From: Myxocyprinus asiaticus
Lineage: Eukaryota; Chordata; Actinopteri; Cypriniformes; Catostomidae
Direction of reading: 5' to 3'
DNA length: 64,000 nt
Assembly: GCF_019703515.2 (NCBI RefSeq)
Contig: NC_059372.1
Coordinates: forward strand, 10,587,492 to 10,651,491
Part shown: piece by piece, positions 32,401-44,700 of the stretch
Layout: every line of letters begins with the position of its first letter
Position numbering within the stretch: position 1 is the first letter of the stretch
Notes under the pieces: model-generated
What the model saw: only the letters and a program-made list of their open reading frames with translations
What the model was told of the DNA's origin: nothing
Database searches by the model: none
Translations under genes and position numbers: made by a program

Positions 32401-35400
32401 CAGCTGAGATGGCATGAGTAAATAAAGGGAATTTTCATTTTTGGGTAAACTATTTCTTTAATGCTAGTATAGTAAATTACAGAAAAAATTTAATTAAAAC
32501 TCACTATATTAACAGAAAGAAGAGGAAAAATATTTTTTATTTATATGCACAAATATAGCAATACGTAATAATAATACAATATAATACTTGTTAAATCGGT
32601 TTTGAACCTGCTCAAAGGAACTGATTAACACAAATGAGTCAAATTTCCCAACTCTATCAACATTAATTGTGCATTAGAATCATTGTGATATTCATATTGA
32701 AAATATCATGAATATTGATATAATGTCTGGCCCTTGTTAGAACCACACAAGCATTTGTCCCACATCCCAAAAATTTGGGGAATAAATAGTGTCATGTGCA
32801 TGTGTTTAAATTCCTAGCTTTGCTTGAATGCAACTGAGTTGTGTAAATTTGTCCAATTTTAGATGTTTTTAATCAGATGGATTTACACAGCATATGACTT
32901 CTTGTCTGAAATTATTGATGATCTTCTTCACAGTAACTGGTAAGATGATGAAACAGCAATTGTATTTATAATATTTGAATATTTTACATTCTGTGTTAAA
33001 GCTGATTTTCTGTCTCATGCAGGCGTGAGATGATGCCCCTTTTGTCTTTGATATTCTCCGCACTCTTCATTTTATTTGGCACTGTAATAATTCAGGCTTT
33101 CAGGTAAGACTTTTTCCCGTTTGTAATGCTAATATCTCTTTTGGTAATGCAAAGAATTTCACAAACCACTGTTTGCAATTTCAGTGATTCAAGTGAGGAA
33201 AAACAGCCCAAAGCAAAAGAGTCATCCAAGTGTGAGAATGATTCACCAAGCACCTCTAACACATCCAGGTCTTTCCTCAGTATTTCTTGTAATAATGAGT
33301 ACAAATATTCCACAAAGTACTTCATGTATTTATGTTCTGTAATGTACCTACAGTATGAACTGTAAGATCACTATCTTTTATCTTTCTCCAACAGTCGCCC
33401 ACCAAGGAAGAGCTTTGTGGAGGTGACAGAGTTGACTGATATCACATACACCAGTAACCTGGTGAAGCTGAGGCCAGGTCATATCAATGTGGTTCTGGTT
33501 CTTAGTGATGCAACCAAGAACATCCTGCTTAGCAAGTTTGCCAAAGAGGTTTATTCATTCACTGGGTGAGTCTACATGTGTCTCATCATTGCCATATTAT
33601 GAAGTTATGCTGTGTAAAAAGACATTTACTGTACATGTGTACAAAAAACATGAAACAAAGCCAGTCATCTCTGGAACTTGGCTAACAAATTGCTTGATGT
33701 TTATAAAAAACATTTTTAAAATCAGGTCCAAAGACTAGTTGCTTATCCACAGTTGCCTGATTCTAGGGCTGTGCCAATACAATTATATATGGCTGTATAT
33801 TATTTCTAACTAAACCAGATTCATCCGTGCAGAAGAGCAGTGCTGAAGCACAATTTACAATAAAAAAACCTAAACAATGTTTCTCTGCAAGTAAAGGCCT
33901 TTGCACAACAGAGGCGCCGCAATAATTTGAAATGAATCGCCAACGAATGGCTCTTTCACATTAATAGTGAGGCGAATGATCGCCTATAGCACATTCACAC
34001 CTTTACAATAGGTAGTCTAATCGACAAGAAATTTTACCCCAATTTGGTAGGTGGCACAAAGCCCCTTCGGCCATCACGGATGAGAAGAACTACCATGGAA
34101 TGACAAAACAAAAGACAAGCAAGGGATTTACTTCTAGCGAGCCGATAAAAAAGTAAAACGCATATTGTTACAAGCTGCAGCCACAATGACAAGTGTGTTG
34201 TTGATTTGCTCAATGAGAACATTTACATTACATTTATGCATTTGGCAGATGCTTTTATCCAAAGCGACTTACAGTGCCCTTATTACAGGGACAATCCCCC
34301 TGGAGCAACCTGGAGTTAAGTGCCTTGCTCAAGGACACAATGGTGGTGGCTGTGGGGATTGAACCAACAACCTTTTGCTTACCAGTTCAGTGCTTTAGTC
34401 CACTACGCCACCACCACTCCTGGTAGAGAAAGAAAACATTTAAGACACTTGAGACATTAGGAACACATGTACACCTACATATTCATGTGATTATCTAATC
34501 AGCCAATTGTGTAGCAATCAGGAGATCCATTTAATGTTCACATCAACCATCAGAATGGGGAAAAATGTGATTTGGACCGTGGCATGATTGTTGCTGCCAG
34601 ACAGGCTGGTTTGAGTATTTCTGTAACTGCTGATCTCCTGGGATTTTCACACACAACAGTTTCTAGAGTTTACTCAGAATGGTCGCAAAAACAAAAAAAC
34701 ATCCGGTGAGCAGCAGTTCTGCAGATGGAAATACCTTGATGTCTTGACTTGCTGATGAAAGAGGTTACGGCAGAAAGACTACGGTAACTCAGATAACCAC
34801 TCTTGTACAATTGTAGTGAGCAGAATAGCATCTCAGAATGCACAACACGTCAAACCTTGAGGCAGATGGGCTACAACAGCAGAAGAACACGTCTGGCACT
34901 TTTATTTTTATTTATTTATTTTTTCCTCCCCTTTTTCTCCCCAATTTGGAATGCCCAATTCCCAATGCGCTCTAAGTCCTCATGGTGGCGTAGTGACTCG
35001 CCTCAATCCGGGTGGCGGAGGATGAATCTCAGTTGCCTCCGCGTCTGAGACCGTCAACCCGTGCATCTTATCACGTGGCTTGTTGAGCACGTTACCGCGG
35101 AGACATAGCGTGTGTGGAGGCTTCAAGCCATCCATCGCGGCATCCACACACAACTCGCCACACACCCCACCGAGAGCAAACCACATTATAGCGACCACAA
35201 GGAGGTTACCCCATGTGACTCTACCCTCCCTAGCAACCGGGCCAATTTGGTTGATTAGGAGACCTGGCCCCCCACTTCTGGCACTTTATTAAGACCATAG
35301 TGTTCCTAATGAAGTGCTCAGTGAGTGTATATTCAGAATTTTAAAATTTAATGTCCTCACCAATAAAAACATGTTGCTCTGAAATATGTTTTCTTTTAGC

Positions 35401-36076
35401 CAAATGGTCAGTTTGTGATGTGTCAATCTTGTATTAGTCACACAAAATTTCTCAGCATAAGCTGAGTGCAAAGTGTTCTGTTACTACGTCTTAATAGTTG
35501 CAATCCTACTATGCTATTGTGATGCATTGCAGTGTATTCAATTGTGACATGTATCACGCCCTATATCGTCTCATGAGGTAATTGCGACACCCAAACCTAC
35601 CTGATCATCTCCTCTTTTGCATCATTTCAGTTTTACATGCATGAACAATATTTTCCCTCCTTTGTAGGAGCTTGACACTACACTTCTCCTTCCTAAATGT
35701 GGATAAACATAACGAATGGATGGCAGCCGTACTGGAGTACGCCCAGGATGCCATGCAGATCGACATGGATGAAGACGATTTGGCCAGCCGTAAAGTAGAC
35801 TACACAGGCTATGTCCTGGCCCTAAACGGCCACAAGAAATACCTGTGTCTTTTCAAGCCAGTCTACACAGGTGAAGACCTGGAAAGCAAACAGGAGGAGG
35901 AAGAAGGAGGTTCGAGGTCCAGAAAGGGCATGACACGGTCTCGGTCCACAACTCTTCAAATCCACCACAAACTGGACCGACTTGGGCTTTGGATGGAGCG
36001 ACTGATGGAAGGGACCCTGCCCAGGTACTACGTCCCAGCCTGGCCAGGACTGGATAAGATAACGGTCAATAAATAG
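25455..36076 (+). CDS. dnajc16: DnaJ homolog subfamily C member 16 (ERdj8)
   Basis: Fourteen coding exons: 25455-25630, 26930-26996, 27320-27650, 28945-29129, 29208-29312, 29398-29556, 29718-29848, 30410-30584, 31252-31434, 32863-32939, 33023-33103, 33185-33268, 33395-33565, 35668-36076. All phases close, giving 777 aa against 782 in human. Residues 1-26 are a signal/anchor segment, the J domain is about 32-100 with the HPD triad at 60-62, which stimulates Hsp70 ATPase. A thioredoxin-like domain follows (about 135-260) with CLSC at 171-174. A single membrane helix is at about 533-555 (PLLSLIFSALFILFGTVII). The C-terminal part is Glu-rich then basic. The family member is an ER membrane J protein linked to autophagosome size control. 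Nearby in-frame Mets at residues 3 and 4 make the exact start uncertain. Convergent with AGMAT, as in human. Confidence 0.95.
25645..25680. repeat. (TA)n microsatellite
   Basis: About 18 TA units in DNAJC16 intron 1, directly beside a Tc1 relic. Confidence 0.9.
25681..26385 (+). mobile_element. Tc1-like relic in DNAJC16 intron 1
   Basis: Decayed transposase: RRLRGAGLMGRIAKKKPLL, then DLNPIELLWDQLDCKVREK (the conserved NPIEHLWD region) and PKTCKAVSAAR before a stop at 26181. The right end 'ttttggccaccagtgtgtat' is the inverted repeat of this family; the left end has been lost into the (TA)n tract. It is followed by (TA)n at 26396-26427. Confidence 0.8.
27030..27246. repeat. GCTGGTCT-rich interspersed repeat
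   Basis: Alternating 'gctggtc' and 'accagc' words with inverted ends ('ttatggtggtttgctggtct' against 'agaccagcaaatcacctta'), a fish MITE-like repeat in DNAJC16 intron 2. Confidence 0.55.
28255..28725 (+). mobile_element. SINE-like retroposon, interrupted
   Basis: Same family as 34903-35276 and 39004-39356, here on the plus strand: 'ctaagcaaccaattggcccg' to 'attgggagaaaaggggagaa'. At about 28470-28592 another repeat ('ggtaaatggtctgcacttat ... ccaatgacggcag') is inserted. Confidence 0.65.
28470..28592 (+). repeat. Short interspersed repeat nested in the SINE
   Basis: Contains 'tatatagtgcttttttaacc' and 'caaagcgctttacact', a short repeat common in fish DNA. No coding capacity. Confidence 0.5.
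29885..30350. mobile_element. MITE with 'ttcacccaaaaa' ends, copy in intron 7
   Basis: Left 'gatatttcacccaaaaaagt', right 'tattttagggttaactctcc' are imperfect inverted ends. 'cctcatgttgttccaaaccc' occurs near the left and its reverse complement near the right. Lies between DNAJC16 exons 7 and 8. Confidence 0.7.
30605..31200. mobile_element. MITE of related family, copy in intron 8
   Basis: Ends 'ggatagtttacccaaaaatg' and 'catttgtatatgagctattcc'. Lies between DNAJC16 exons 8 and 9. Confidence 0.55.
31690..32462. mobile_element. MITE with 'ttcacccaaaaatga' ends, copy in intron 9
   Basis: Clear ends 'aaggaataattcacccaaaa' and 'cattttggg' type (ttcatttttgggtaaactat). The interior matches 3090-3808 and 54390-55168. 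Confidence 0.75.
34225..34420 (+). repeat. SINE-like interspersed repeat
   Basis: Contains 'gcatttggcagatgctttta', 'tccaaagcgacttacagtgc' and 'gccttgctcaaggacacaat', a widely dispersed fish repeat. In DNAJC16 intron 13. Confidence 0.65.
34480..35325 (+). mobile_element. Tc1-like relic split by a SINE
   Basis: Leader 'ttcacatcaaccatcagaat' then the transposase N-terminus on the plus strand. At 34903 a SINE interrupts, and the Tc1 sequence resumes at 35277 and ends 'gttcctaatgaagtgctcag'. Same family as the relics at 1040, 43335 and 51600, but without the head-to-head rearrangement. Confidence 0.75.
34903..35276 (-). mobile_element. SINE inserted in Tc1 relic, with target duplication
   Basis: Minus-strand retroposon: its A-rich tail is the T-rich stretch at 34903-34930. 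It is flanked by an 11-bp direct repeat tctggcacttt (34892-34902 and 35277-35287), the mark of LINE-driven retroposition. The tRNA-like head present at 39280-39356 is missing, so the copy is 5'-truncated. Confidence 0.75.
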
Positions 36077-37043
36077 AGTATGATGGGAGCTGGTATGCTT
36101 TTGATAAAGCCAATAACACCTCTAGTTTAATTAGAAAGACTGAAGTTCTCTTGATGCACGACCAGGTGTGATGCTGCAAATAGCTCAACTGTACTTGTGA
36201 TGAACTGTGATGTTCGTAAAACGAATTTACGTAATAAGATTTCACAAAAGGCCTCTCTGTGGAAGGGTTAAATTTACATAAACATTTTTCAGACACATCC
36301 AAAGCGACTTTAGGCCAAAGTATACTTCGGTTTTCCACGTGCTGTTACGTATCGCACACTGTGAGCCTAATGCAAATTTTGCACCTGCTGTTAACTGTAA
36401 TAAAGAGAATCGCAAAGCAGTCGTTTTGTGGGCCTCTGTATGGGCTCTCAAAAGAGTGTATTTTTAATGGCTAAGCACTTGACCGTGAGCGAGACGTAAC
36501 AGCACGTGGAAGAACAAAGTATACCCTGGACTTTAAACATTTTCTCAGTTTGTGCATTCCTTGGGAGTCAAACCCGTGACCTTGGCCAGTGCACTGTTCT
36601 ATCTGTTAAACTAGAGGAACACGGTACAGCTAAAAGTTGCTCTGCACATAGCTGTTATTGTCATCCTTATTTGAGTTGTGAAAGGATGAATAACCATTCC
36701 TGCAAATTTTATGGCATTTGAGGGACTTGAAATTACACTGACACTGTTAATGACTTCATGGAAACATTTTTACGTCATCCAACCGCAGTGCTGTTGGCCA
36801 GTTTAGCTGCTCTAATGGAGGCCTTTACAATCAGTTTGGGTCTTCAGTATTTATTTCAGAATGCTGTTGGGTGAAAGCAAGTATATTTATACAGCTGGCC
36901 TAGCTTTTAGTTTCATATCTTATGCTTTAAAAATGTGTCTGTTCTACGCATATTTTGAACACCGCTAGTTCAAAAATAGTCTTCAAAATGTAGCATAACT
37001 TGATCACTGTAGAAAAATTTGCTCAAACACTGTTTAGTCTTAA
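36077..37043. other. DNAJC16 3' UTR and flank
   Basis: AATAAA at 36399-36404. No other gene seen. Confidence 0.4.
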
Positions 37044-37430
37044 AGGTACACTCAGTAATTTTTTAATGTAGCATCTTGGGCTTACACTGACACCTAGCGG
37101 CTTGGATGCAGCATTATTCAAACTTAGTAGTTTTGAGTTATTGTCGCCAATGTAGAAATTCACAGCCAGTCATGATTCATTTAATCCCTGAGTGAAAGTG
37201 TCAAATAACAGGGCGGTTACTGAGATTAAGCGAGTAGTATTCGACTGGTCATGTGATTCATGGACCCTCTCCATGTAGAATAAAACAGCTTTTATAAGGT
37301 TACCGATATCACTGGAGTCTTCATCTCATGCCTGTGCTTGCAGTTTTATACATGTTTCAAAATATCAATTAATTTCTTTAGAAGTAAAACTTTTTAAATG
37401 AGGAAAAAATTACTGAGTTCACCTTTACCT
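37044..37430. mobile_element. MITE with 'aggtacactcagtaattttt' ends
   Basis: Left 'aggtacactcagtaattttt', right 'aaaaaattactgagttcacct' form an inverted repeat. A second copy is at 60505-60930 with matching interior ('gacacctagcggcttggatg', 'ggttactgagattaagcga', 'gtagaataaaacagctttta'). Confidence 0.75.
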
Positions 37431-38034
37431 AGGTTTACTCATAACAATGCTGTGAATTTTTGTTTCACAAATTGTATTTCCCTATTTTAACCCCTCAATT
37501 ATGGGCTGCACAATTAATTTACAAGTACAGCTGCCACAGTGAACTAATTGTGAGTATAAAGTATCAATTATAGCAGTCCATGTAGGTCTACTCATGATGT
37601 GTCAAAATGTTAGACTTAATTTTCTATTTAACGTGTGTTTTTGCGTCGGTTGAGCATTGTAACCAATCACAAGTCTGTTGCTTGCTTCTGTGTATAATTT
37701 ATTTGAAAATTTTAAGTTTTGTGTCTTCATGTACTGATAAATATAAAGTAATGAAGTAAATCAGAAGCACTTGTTTTAGATGTGTAGCCTACATAAAAAA
37801 AAAAAAAAAAAAAAAATGCATGCAGTTGATCTGCCCAAAATAAGTATTTTAATGTAAATTGAATTAATCAAAATTACAATGTCATGTAAAATAATCGGCA
37901 ATTGTTATTTATATATTCATAATCGTGCAGTCCTACACTATCAAGAAAGTGCAATATTATAACTTTGCTTTAAATATCTGACTTATAAGCTGTTTGTTTT
38001 AAAATAATTAGGTGAAATTATTAACTCTACACGA
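37431..38034. other. AT-rich intergenic DNA
   Basis: Poly-A at 37795-37816. No gene seen. Confidence 0.4.
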
Positions 38035-38395
38035 TGTTTTCAACTAAAAACGGAAAACTTTTTATGCGTTTTGGCTGTTCGTTTACACATGAATTTGTGA
38101 AAACGATCAAAAATGCGCATGCGTATTACGTGTTCAGTCTATAGGCATGCACGTGATTACTTCAAAACAATGCTTGGAAGAATGCTTATGTATGCAGGCT
38201 CGTAGTGTTTCTTTACAAAGTGACCGCCAACTACTGGCCTGGCATGCATAATACAGTGTTTTTAGTCATTTTCGCGGATCCGTGTGAACGGGGATCGTTT
38301 TGACAGTGTTGTCATCTGTACGCGAAACTTTTCAAAAACGCAAAGGAAAAACGTTTCTGTTTTTAGTACATCGTTGTCCTGTAAACGTACCCTAT
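38035..38395. repeat. Probable DNA-transposon relic
   Basis: 'aaaaacggaaaactttttat' and 'gttcgtttacacatgaattt' on the left have loosely inverted partners on the right ('cgcaaaggaaaaacgtttct', 'tcctgtaaacgtacc'). Boundaries are uncertain. Confidence 0.4.
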
Positions 38396-38917
38396 GGCTA
38401 CGTCCACAGTAATCCGGATACATTTGAAAATGACGTTTTCATTTTCGAAATGCTCTCCGTCCACACTGACGCTTTCGAACATTTTCCAAAAGTTGCTCCT
38501 CCACACTAAAAATAGCCATTCCATGTACAGTCTTAAACGTTATTGTCCTCATGTTCTGTCACCAGACAGCAATTCCAAGTAAACTTCCTGTTGCCTTTGA
38601 AGGAATGCAATGTGAAGTTTGTACAAAGTAACATTATCTTTAACAATGCTATCAAAGTGAATAGCAGGCACAACAACATCGCTATAACACTGGCCGCCAT
38701 CTTGAATGTTTTGGGTTGAATGGCTCACATGACTGCGTCACATGACAACAAATACGTCATAGTTTTCAAATATCTCCATTTTCTCTGTTCACCCTAAAAC
38801 ACAAAGACAGTGTTTTAAAATGTATACACTTGGGAGAGCATTTTCAAAAAGCTCAGTTTTCACTGTCAAAAACGCTGTCTCAGTGTACGTTAAGAAAACG
38901 TTAGTGTGGACATGGCC
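38396..38917. mobile_element. MITE with 'ggctacgtccaca' ends
   Basis: Left GGCTACGTCCACA (38396-38408); right TGTGGACATGGCC (38905-38917) is its near-perfect inverse. Interior motifs such as 'aaaatgacgttttcattttc' are also inverted on the right. No ORF. Confidence 0.7.
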
Positions 38918-38943
38918 TAAAAGTAACAAAAAACCTAATTCTA

Positions 38944-38945
<2 letters not shown>

Positions 38946-39003
<58 letters not shown>
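38946..39003. repeat. (TA)n microsatellite
   Basis: About 29 TA units abutting the SINE at 39004. Confidence 0.9.
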
Positions 39004-39005
<2 letters not shown>

Positions 39006-39356
39006 TGGCGCGGTTACTCACCTCAATCCGGGTGGCGGAGGACAAATCTCAGTTGCCTCCGCTTCTGAGACAATCCACGCATCTTATCACGTGGCACATT
39101 GTGCATGACTCCGTGGAGACTCACAGCATGTGGAGGCTCATGCTACTCTCCATGATCCACGCACAACTTACCATGTGCCCCATTGAGAGCGAGAACCACT
39201 AATTGCGACCACGAGGAGGTTACCCCATGTGACTCTACCCTCCCTAGCAACTGGGCCAATTTGGTTGCTTAGGAAACCTGGCTGGAGTCAGTCAGCACAC
39301 CCTGGATTCGAAGGGGTGGTAGTCAGTGTCAATACTCACTGAGCTACCCAGGCCCC
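39004..39356 (-). mobile_element. tRNA-headed SINE
   Basis: Read on the minus strand it begins GGGGCCTGGGTAGCTCAGTG, and contains an A-box-like TAGCTCAGTGAGTA and a B-box-like CCTTCGAATCC spaced as in a tRNA (head at about 39280-39356). The body matches 34903-35276 and 28255-28725. This copy shows that the family is tRNA-derived. Confidence 0.75.
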
Positions 39357-39605
39357 TAAGATAAAATATTTAATTGAAATGTCTCTAAAATATTTTGAGA
39401 CATTTATTCAATTTATTAGAACCATATATTAGTTAATCTTCGAAAAAAATACCAAAATTTGAAATATTTTTTTATTTACAAATGATGGTGAAAAATAGTA
39501 CCTCTGTCATCTTAATTTTCAAGAATTTATTCAGATATATCCTTTGTTTGAAAAGGTAACTTTAAAAATTTAGGTTTTTAAATGTGTTATCAAAAAGATA
39601 TAAAG

Positions 39606-40568
39606 CAGGGTATCTCAACCTTGTGCCCACTGCGTCCCAGCTTCTTTTTTTTTTTTAATGCCAGTCATCCATGACCCACCAAGAAAACAGATATGATCAG
39701 TTCTGCTGTCACTGTCAATTTATAACTCCATGAGTGTTCAACATCACACACACCTGAGATACTACATTCCAAAACAAGAGAGATATATCCACTATTATTT
39801 CCAAAACTGCTCCAGTGAGAAGTCATAAAGATTTTGTTCACCCTCTTTAGTGTTTTGTGGTGAAGTAACACATATCACTAATTAACATTTGCGTGAAGGC
39901 ATCTCAACGCCGTTATTGCAGGATAAACTGTTATTTTTTCCTGCTATGACTGTTTTCATGACAAACAAATATCTCTGTTAAGCTGTTCAGACGAGTTTGA
40001 CAGATTCGCGCTGATGAGTGACTCTCAGGTGAAATTGAGAGCGTGAATTCTTGATTGACAGACCGCACACATACTGTTTCTATGAACGCACCCGCTGACG
40101 CACAGCCACTCTCATTAAACATCAGCTGTCTGTGCTCAGTTTTTGCAGTTTATTTCCCTCACTAACTGTGCTGTGCTTCAGCCATTCAGAGAGCTACCAT
40201 GAGCCCTTTGATAAAGGATCACCTCGATTGAATTCATGCACATTTGATAGGCTATTGATAAATATATTTTTTATGATGAATGCGTGCCACGTGTTGAGTA
40301 GTGCTGCTAGTGCATGCAACGGTTTCTGGCATTTATGGATTATTGTGATTGGACAGCTAATAATTAACATTAGAGAAATGCAGCCTCTTACTTGCGGTCA
40401 TTTACATAAACCTTGAGATATTAACACAATTTGACAATAGAGGTCACTGTTGCCCCAAACAATGCAAATGTACAGTTCTATCCTTCTAATTGGTAATTTG
40501 TACTCATGACAGAAAAGATCTCATGACCCAGCAAAATTGGGTTGCGACCCAGTGGTTGAGAAACCCTG
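39606..40568. mobile_element. hAT-type non-autonomous transposon (963 bp)
   Basis: Starts CAGGGTATCTCAACC and ends GGTTGAGAAACCCTG, terminal inverted repeats with two mismatches. A perfect 8-bp duplication atataaag flanks it (39598-39605 and 40569-40576). No transposase ORF. Confidence 0.88.
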
Positions 40569-40576
40569 ATATAAAG

Positions 40577-41782
40577 CATCCGTAATTAGATTTTATTTAG
40601 TCACTTCATTCTGTTGTTGCGCACCACCGTGTCAAATTTCTTGACATCTTCCACACCCGATGAAGTAGAAACTGTTACACAAGCACAGCTTCACAGCAAT
40701 ACCTGTAGAATAGGAACCGGCCCTTCCTGTGTGTTAGTCACAAGGTGTAAATAGTTACATAGTCCAACTGATGTGTAAAAATATCAAATGCGTTTGTGAA
40801 ACGCTGAAAATACATTTCAATATTTGATCACCCAAAAATGAGAATTCTCAACAAATAGTACCAGAGTTCTTTTGTAACGTACAGTACTAATTACTACATT
40901 TCATTTTTTCATTGGAGTTGACGTGCTGTGGCATGCTAGACATTTTCTCGACAGTACATAGAGAATAACTTATATACAGCAACTAATCTGAAGTTTTGTT
41001 TCTATGCATTCCAAGCAGAATATGTTATATAGTCATTCATGTGAGATGTTTCATCATGTTGGCTATCACAGATGCAAACAGGAGTACAGTCGACTCCTAT
41101 ATGAAGTCTTCCATTATTGACAAATTTTTAGCGATGATTGATTGGGTTTACGTTATAATATTGCTTTATTCATATGGTGTTCAATGAACATTCATTACAC
41201 TTTACTATTAATGATGTGGGATTGTTACCACTGTACTACACTAGTAGCATTTTATTTTTATTTTTTTATTTTTTTTGCAATGCACTGGCAAATATCTTAC
41301 ATTTAAGATAGTGAACCATGCCAAATTTTCATGGCTTATTAACCCTGTCTGTAAATACAGTATACTGCAAATATGTGCAAATGTCTGTGGCATAAAATAA
41401 CAAAATTGTGTTAAAACTACATTAAATTATAAAAGTAAATGATCAAATAAAATGTTTTATTTCCATAATTTTGTGTAAATGTGTAATTTTTCCCACCATT
41501 ATTCAGAAACATCAAGGTTTTGACACCAGAGTTTCTTATTATTTTAATCAGCCATTAGGAAAATATGGCACCATTTTGCTATTCCATATAAAGGTAAGGT
41601 GTTGCTGATAATACTTGCATCTTAATACTTATTATTATACTATAATCTGATATATTTACTATAATACTGATGTACATCAATCAGTATGCTCATGCACATG
41701 TATTATAAAGTCACAGTTCAAATTATTTTAAAATGTATTTAGTCTCAGGAGTTTCACCAAACATCTTAGAAAAATAAAGCAC
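40577..41782. other. Gene-free region 3' of AGMAT
   Basis: Minus-strand AATAAA (plus tttatt) at about 41457-41462 may end the AGMAT transcript. Nothing else recognised. Confidence 0.35.
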
Positions 41783-44700
41783 TCAATAATATTTAACTTT
41801 TGGAAGGACACACAACATCTCAAAAAGGAGGTTGGCCCCAGTCAAAGCAGTGTTCCCTGTACAAAAAAACCCCTCAGAATTAGTTTAAAAGGTATGAGAA
41901 ATCAAATATTCTGCATTAAGGATGTTTTTCCACTATAAATGGCAATGTACATAACTATTAATACTGTACCTGTGGTGTCATAAGGTGGAGCAACTTCTAC
42001 TAAATCACAGCCTACAAGATTAAGACCCCGACAACCCCGAATGATCTCCAGGCCCTGAAAGCAAATGTAAAAATTCAACAATCTTTAAGCAAAACAGCGT
42101 CCATTCAAATCACTCAAATAAGGCATACCTTCAAGTATGCTTTTAACCAACTCTTTATAACAATCAAAGGTTAATATTACACTTTAGGTGCAAAGTCGAA
42201 GGGTGTTCAAACTTGATTTTGGAGATCTTGGCTGCATTCCAATTTCTATCGACATTTCTACTCCACAATTTCATGACATGACAGTATACACCAGCATACT
42301 GGCTTACTTCACACTCAAAAGTATGTATGCAAATTCAGAAGTATGCTTGTCATCAAGAGAACAGAAAGATCTTGATTAGCTAGTTCAAGGGTGTTTATTT
42401 AGAGTTTTAAGCTCAATTTTGAAGGAAAGTGGATCTTCACGAGCAGGGTTAGCATTCCTGACTAACCCGTAGAGGAAACTGTACCTGAATGGGTGTGAGC
42501 CCTGCAATCTCGGGTGTTCCGGTGCCTGGAGCGAATGCAGGGTCCAGACTGTCTATGTCAAAGCTGAGGTAGACCGGTCCGGTACCTATCTGTGCCCGAA
42601 CCTCCTCCATGAGTGGAACAAGAGATTTGTGCCAGCATTCCGGAGCCTCCACAACACGGAAACCCTAAGTGCACATTGGCACGAAAATGCAACATTTTTG
42701 TCAAACTACTTTTGAAAGTCAGAATCAGAACTCTAGTTTTGTTCCACTTAGTCCACAAAGGGACGAGGACTTTATATGTTCCACCCTAACTTCCTGTTTC
42801 AAAAAGTTATGCATCATCACCAGTAAACTGCACTCATCAAGCGTTTTCATTTATATGAGCATACAGGCAGTAATATTTGCATAGATGTTTAAAGATACTT
42901 TTAAAGTGAAGTGTGTAATTTTGGTGATTAAATTACTTTTTCTTTTCCCAATTTAGTGTGCAGAGGCAGCTATTAGTATGCCATTCCTATTTTGACTTCC
43001 TGAAGAAAGTAAACACTGTGGCGTTTTTAAAACATTACATTTTTGCACATCATGTTGGCTTGACAAAGCCAACATACTGTTATTCTACAGACATAGTTTG
43101 GGGTTCTTCCAAAGTCCCTAAACCAAGACTAAAATTATCAACTGTAACTCGCTCTAGAGCAAGCTTCATTCACCAAACTTGGCACAGACCTTCAGACTGT
43201 TCTAACTTAAACGTGCTGTATGCATTTTTTTATGGAACAGTATGCAGAACATTCTCCTTCAGCCTGAAAGAAATCGCTGAAATAACTGTCCTGAGATATC
43301 TCACACGGTCTCTGATAGCACTAGACTGTGTATTCAATACTCAAACCAGCCCATCTGGCACCAACAATCATGCCACGCTCCAAATCACTGAGATCACAAT
43401 TTTCCCCATTCTGATGGCTGATGTGAACATTAACTGAAGCTCCTGACCCGTATCTGCATGATTTTATGCACTGCAGCCACACGATTGTCTGATTAGATAA
43501 TTGTATGGATGATTGTTGGTGCCAGATGGGCTGGTTTGAGTATTTCTGTAACTGCTGATCGCCTGGGATTTTCACACACAACAGTCTCTAGAATTTACTC
43601 AGAAGGGTGCCAAAAACAAAAAACATCCAGTGAGCAGCAGTTCTGTGGATGGAAATGCCTTGTTGATGAGAGAGGTCAACAGAGAATGGCCAGACTGGTT
43701 CGAGCTGACAGAAAGGCTACGGTAACTCGGGTAACCACTCTGTACAATTGTAGTGAGCAAAATAGCATCTCAGAATGCACAACACGTCGAACCTTGAGGC
43801 AGATGGGCTACAACAGCAGAAGACCACGTTGGGAACTTTGTTTGGACCATAATGTTCCTAATAAAGTGCTCAGTGACTATATTTTTTGTGTTTGACACAA
43901 TATTTGTGGTATTCTATTTGAGAACTTTCTGATCTGTACAATATTTTGACCATATGTTTGACAGTATGGTGTACAGTTAATAATAATACTTTATAAGCTA
44001 TGAACAGAGCACGTCTAATCTGTCATCAAATTGAAAAGCACCTGTTCAGACAGAGTTGTTTATATTGCATAAATGCATTGTAAAGTCCAGCTTTTATGCT
44101 TTAAAAGACACCCATGTTGTGTTAGTCAAGCTAGTAGTTAATTGATTAGATTTTTTTCCAGCACAGAGCATCGAAGTATGCCAAAATATTTCTTTATTTT
44201 GATTTAAGCTACTCAAGAGCAAGCATACAGTATATGACCTATTTATTTTCTCTCTGCATGGCAGACATTTATAATAAATCATATTAAATCTCAACATGTT
44301 GACATATTTTGATGAATACTTAGCACTTTGGGTATGTACTCGACGCAGACACACCAATGCAGTACCATAAATGCAAACCACCGCATAGTGGTGATCTAGC
44401 CATCTATCGGACTATGTGACAGTGTGTCTGACTGCTAGCAAGTGGTTGTTTGTTTTACTAATTTCTGTATAACCATAACAGTTCAAACTTTTATAACTAC
44501 TTTAAGACAAGGCTTTGTCAAGACAACATCATAGTTTGTCTTGACAAACTTAATATATCTAGCTATTTTGCAGTTCTATTTGGTTTTGCAAATGATGCAG
44601 AAAATTACACACCTCACCTTTATATGGCATGGAGTTTTTAATGTTCTTCGGTAAAGGCATTTTTAATACCTGTGCTCGGCTCCACTCATAATTATCTGGG

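Noticed and set aside
39280..39356. A genuine tRNA gene
   Set aside because: A and B boxes are present but continue into a dispersed SINE body shared with two other loci, with no sound cloverleaf 3' end; it is a SINE head.
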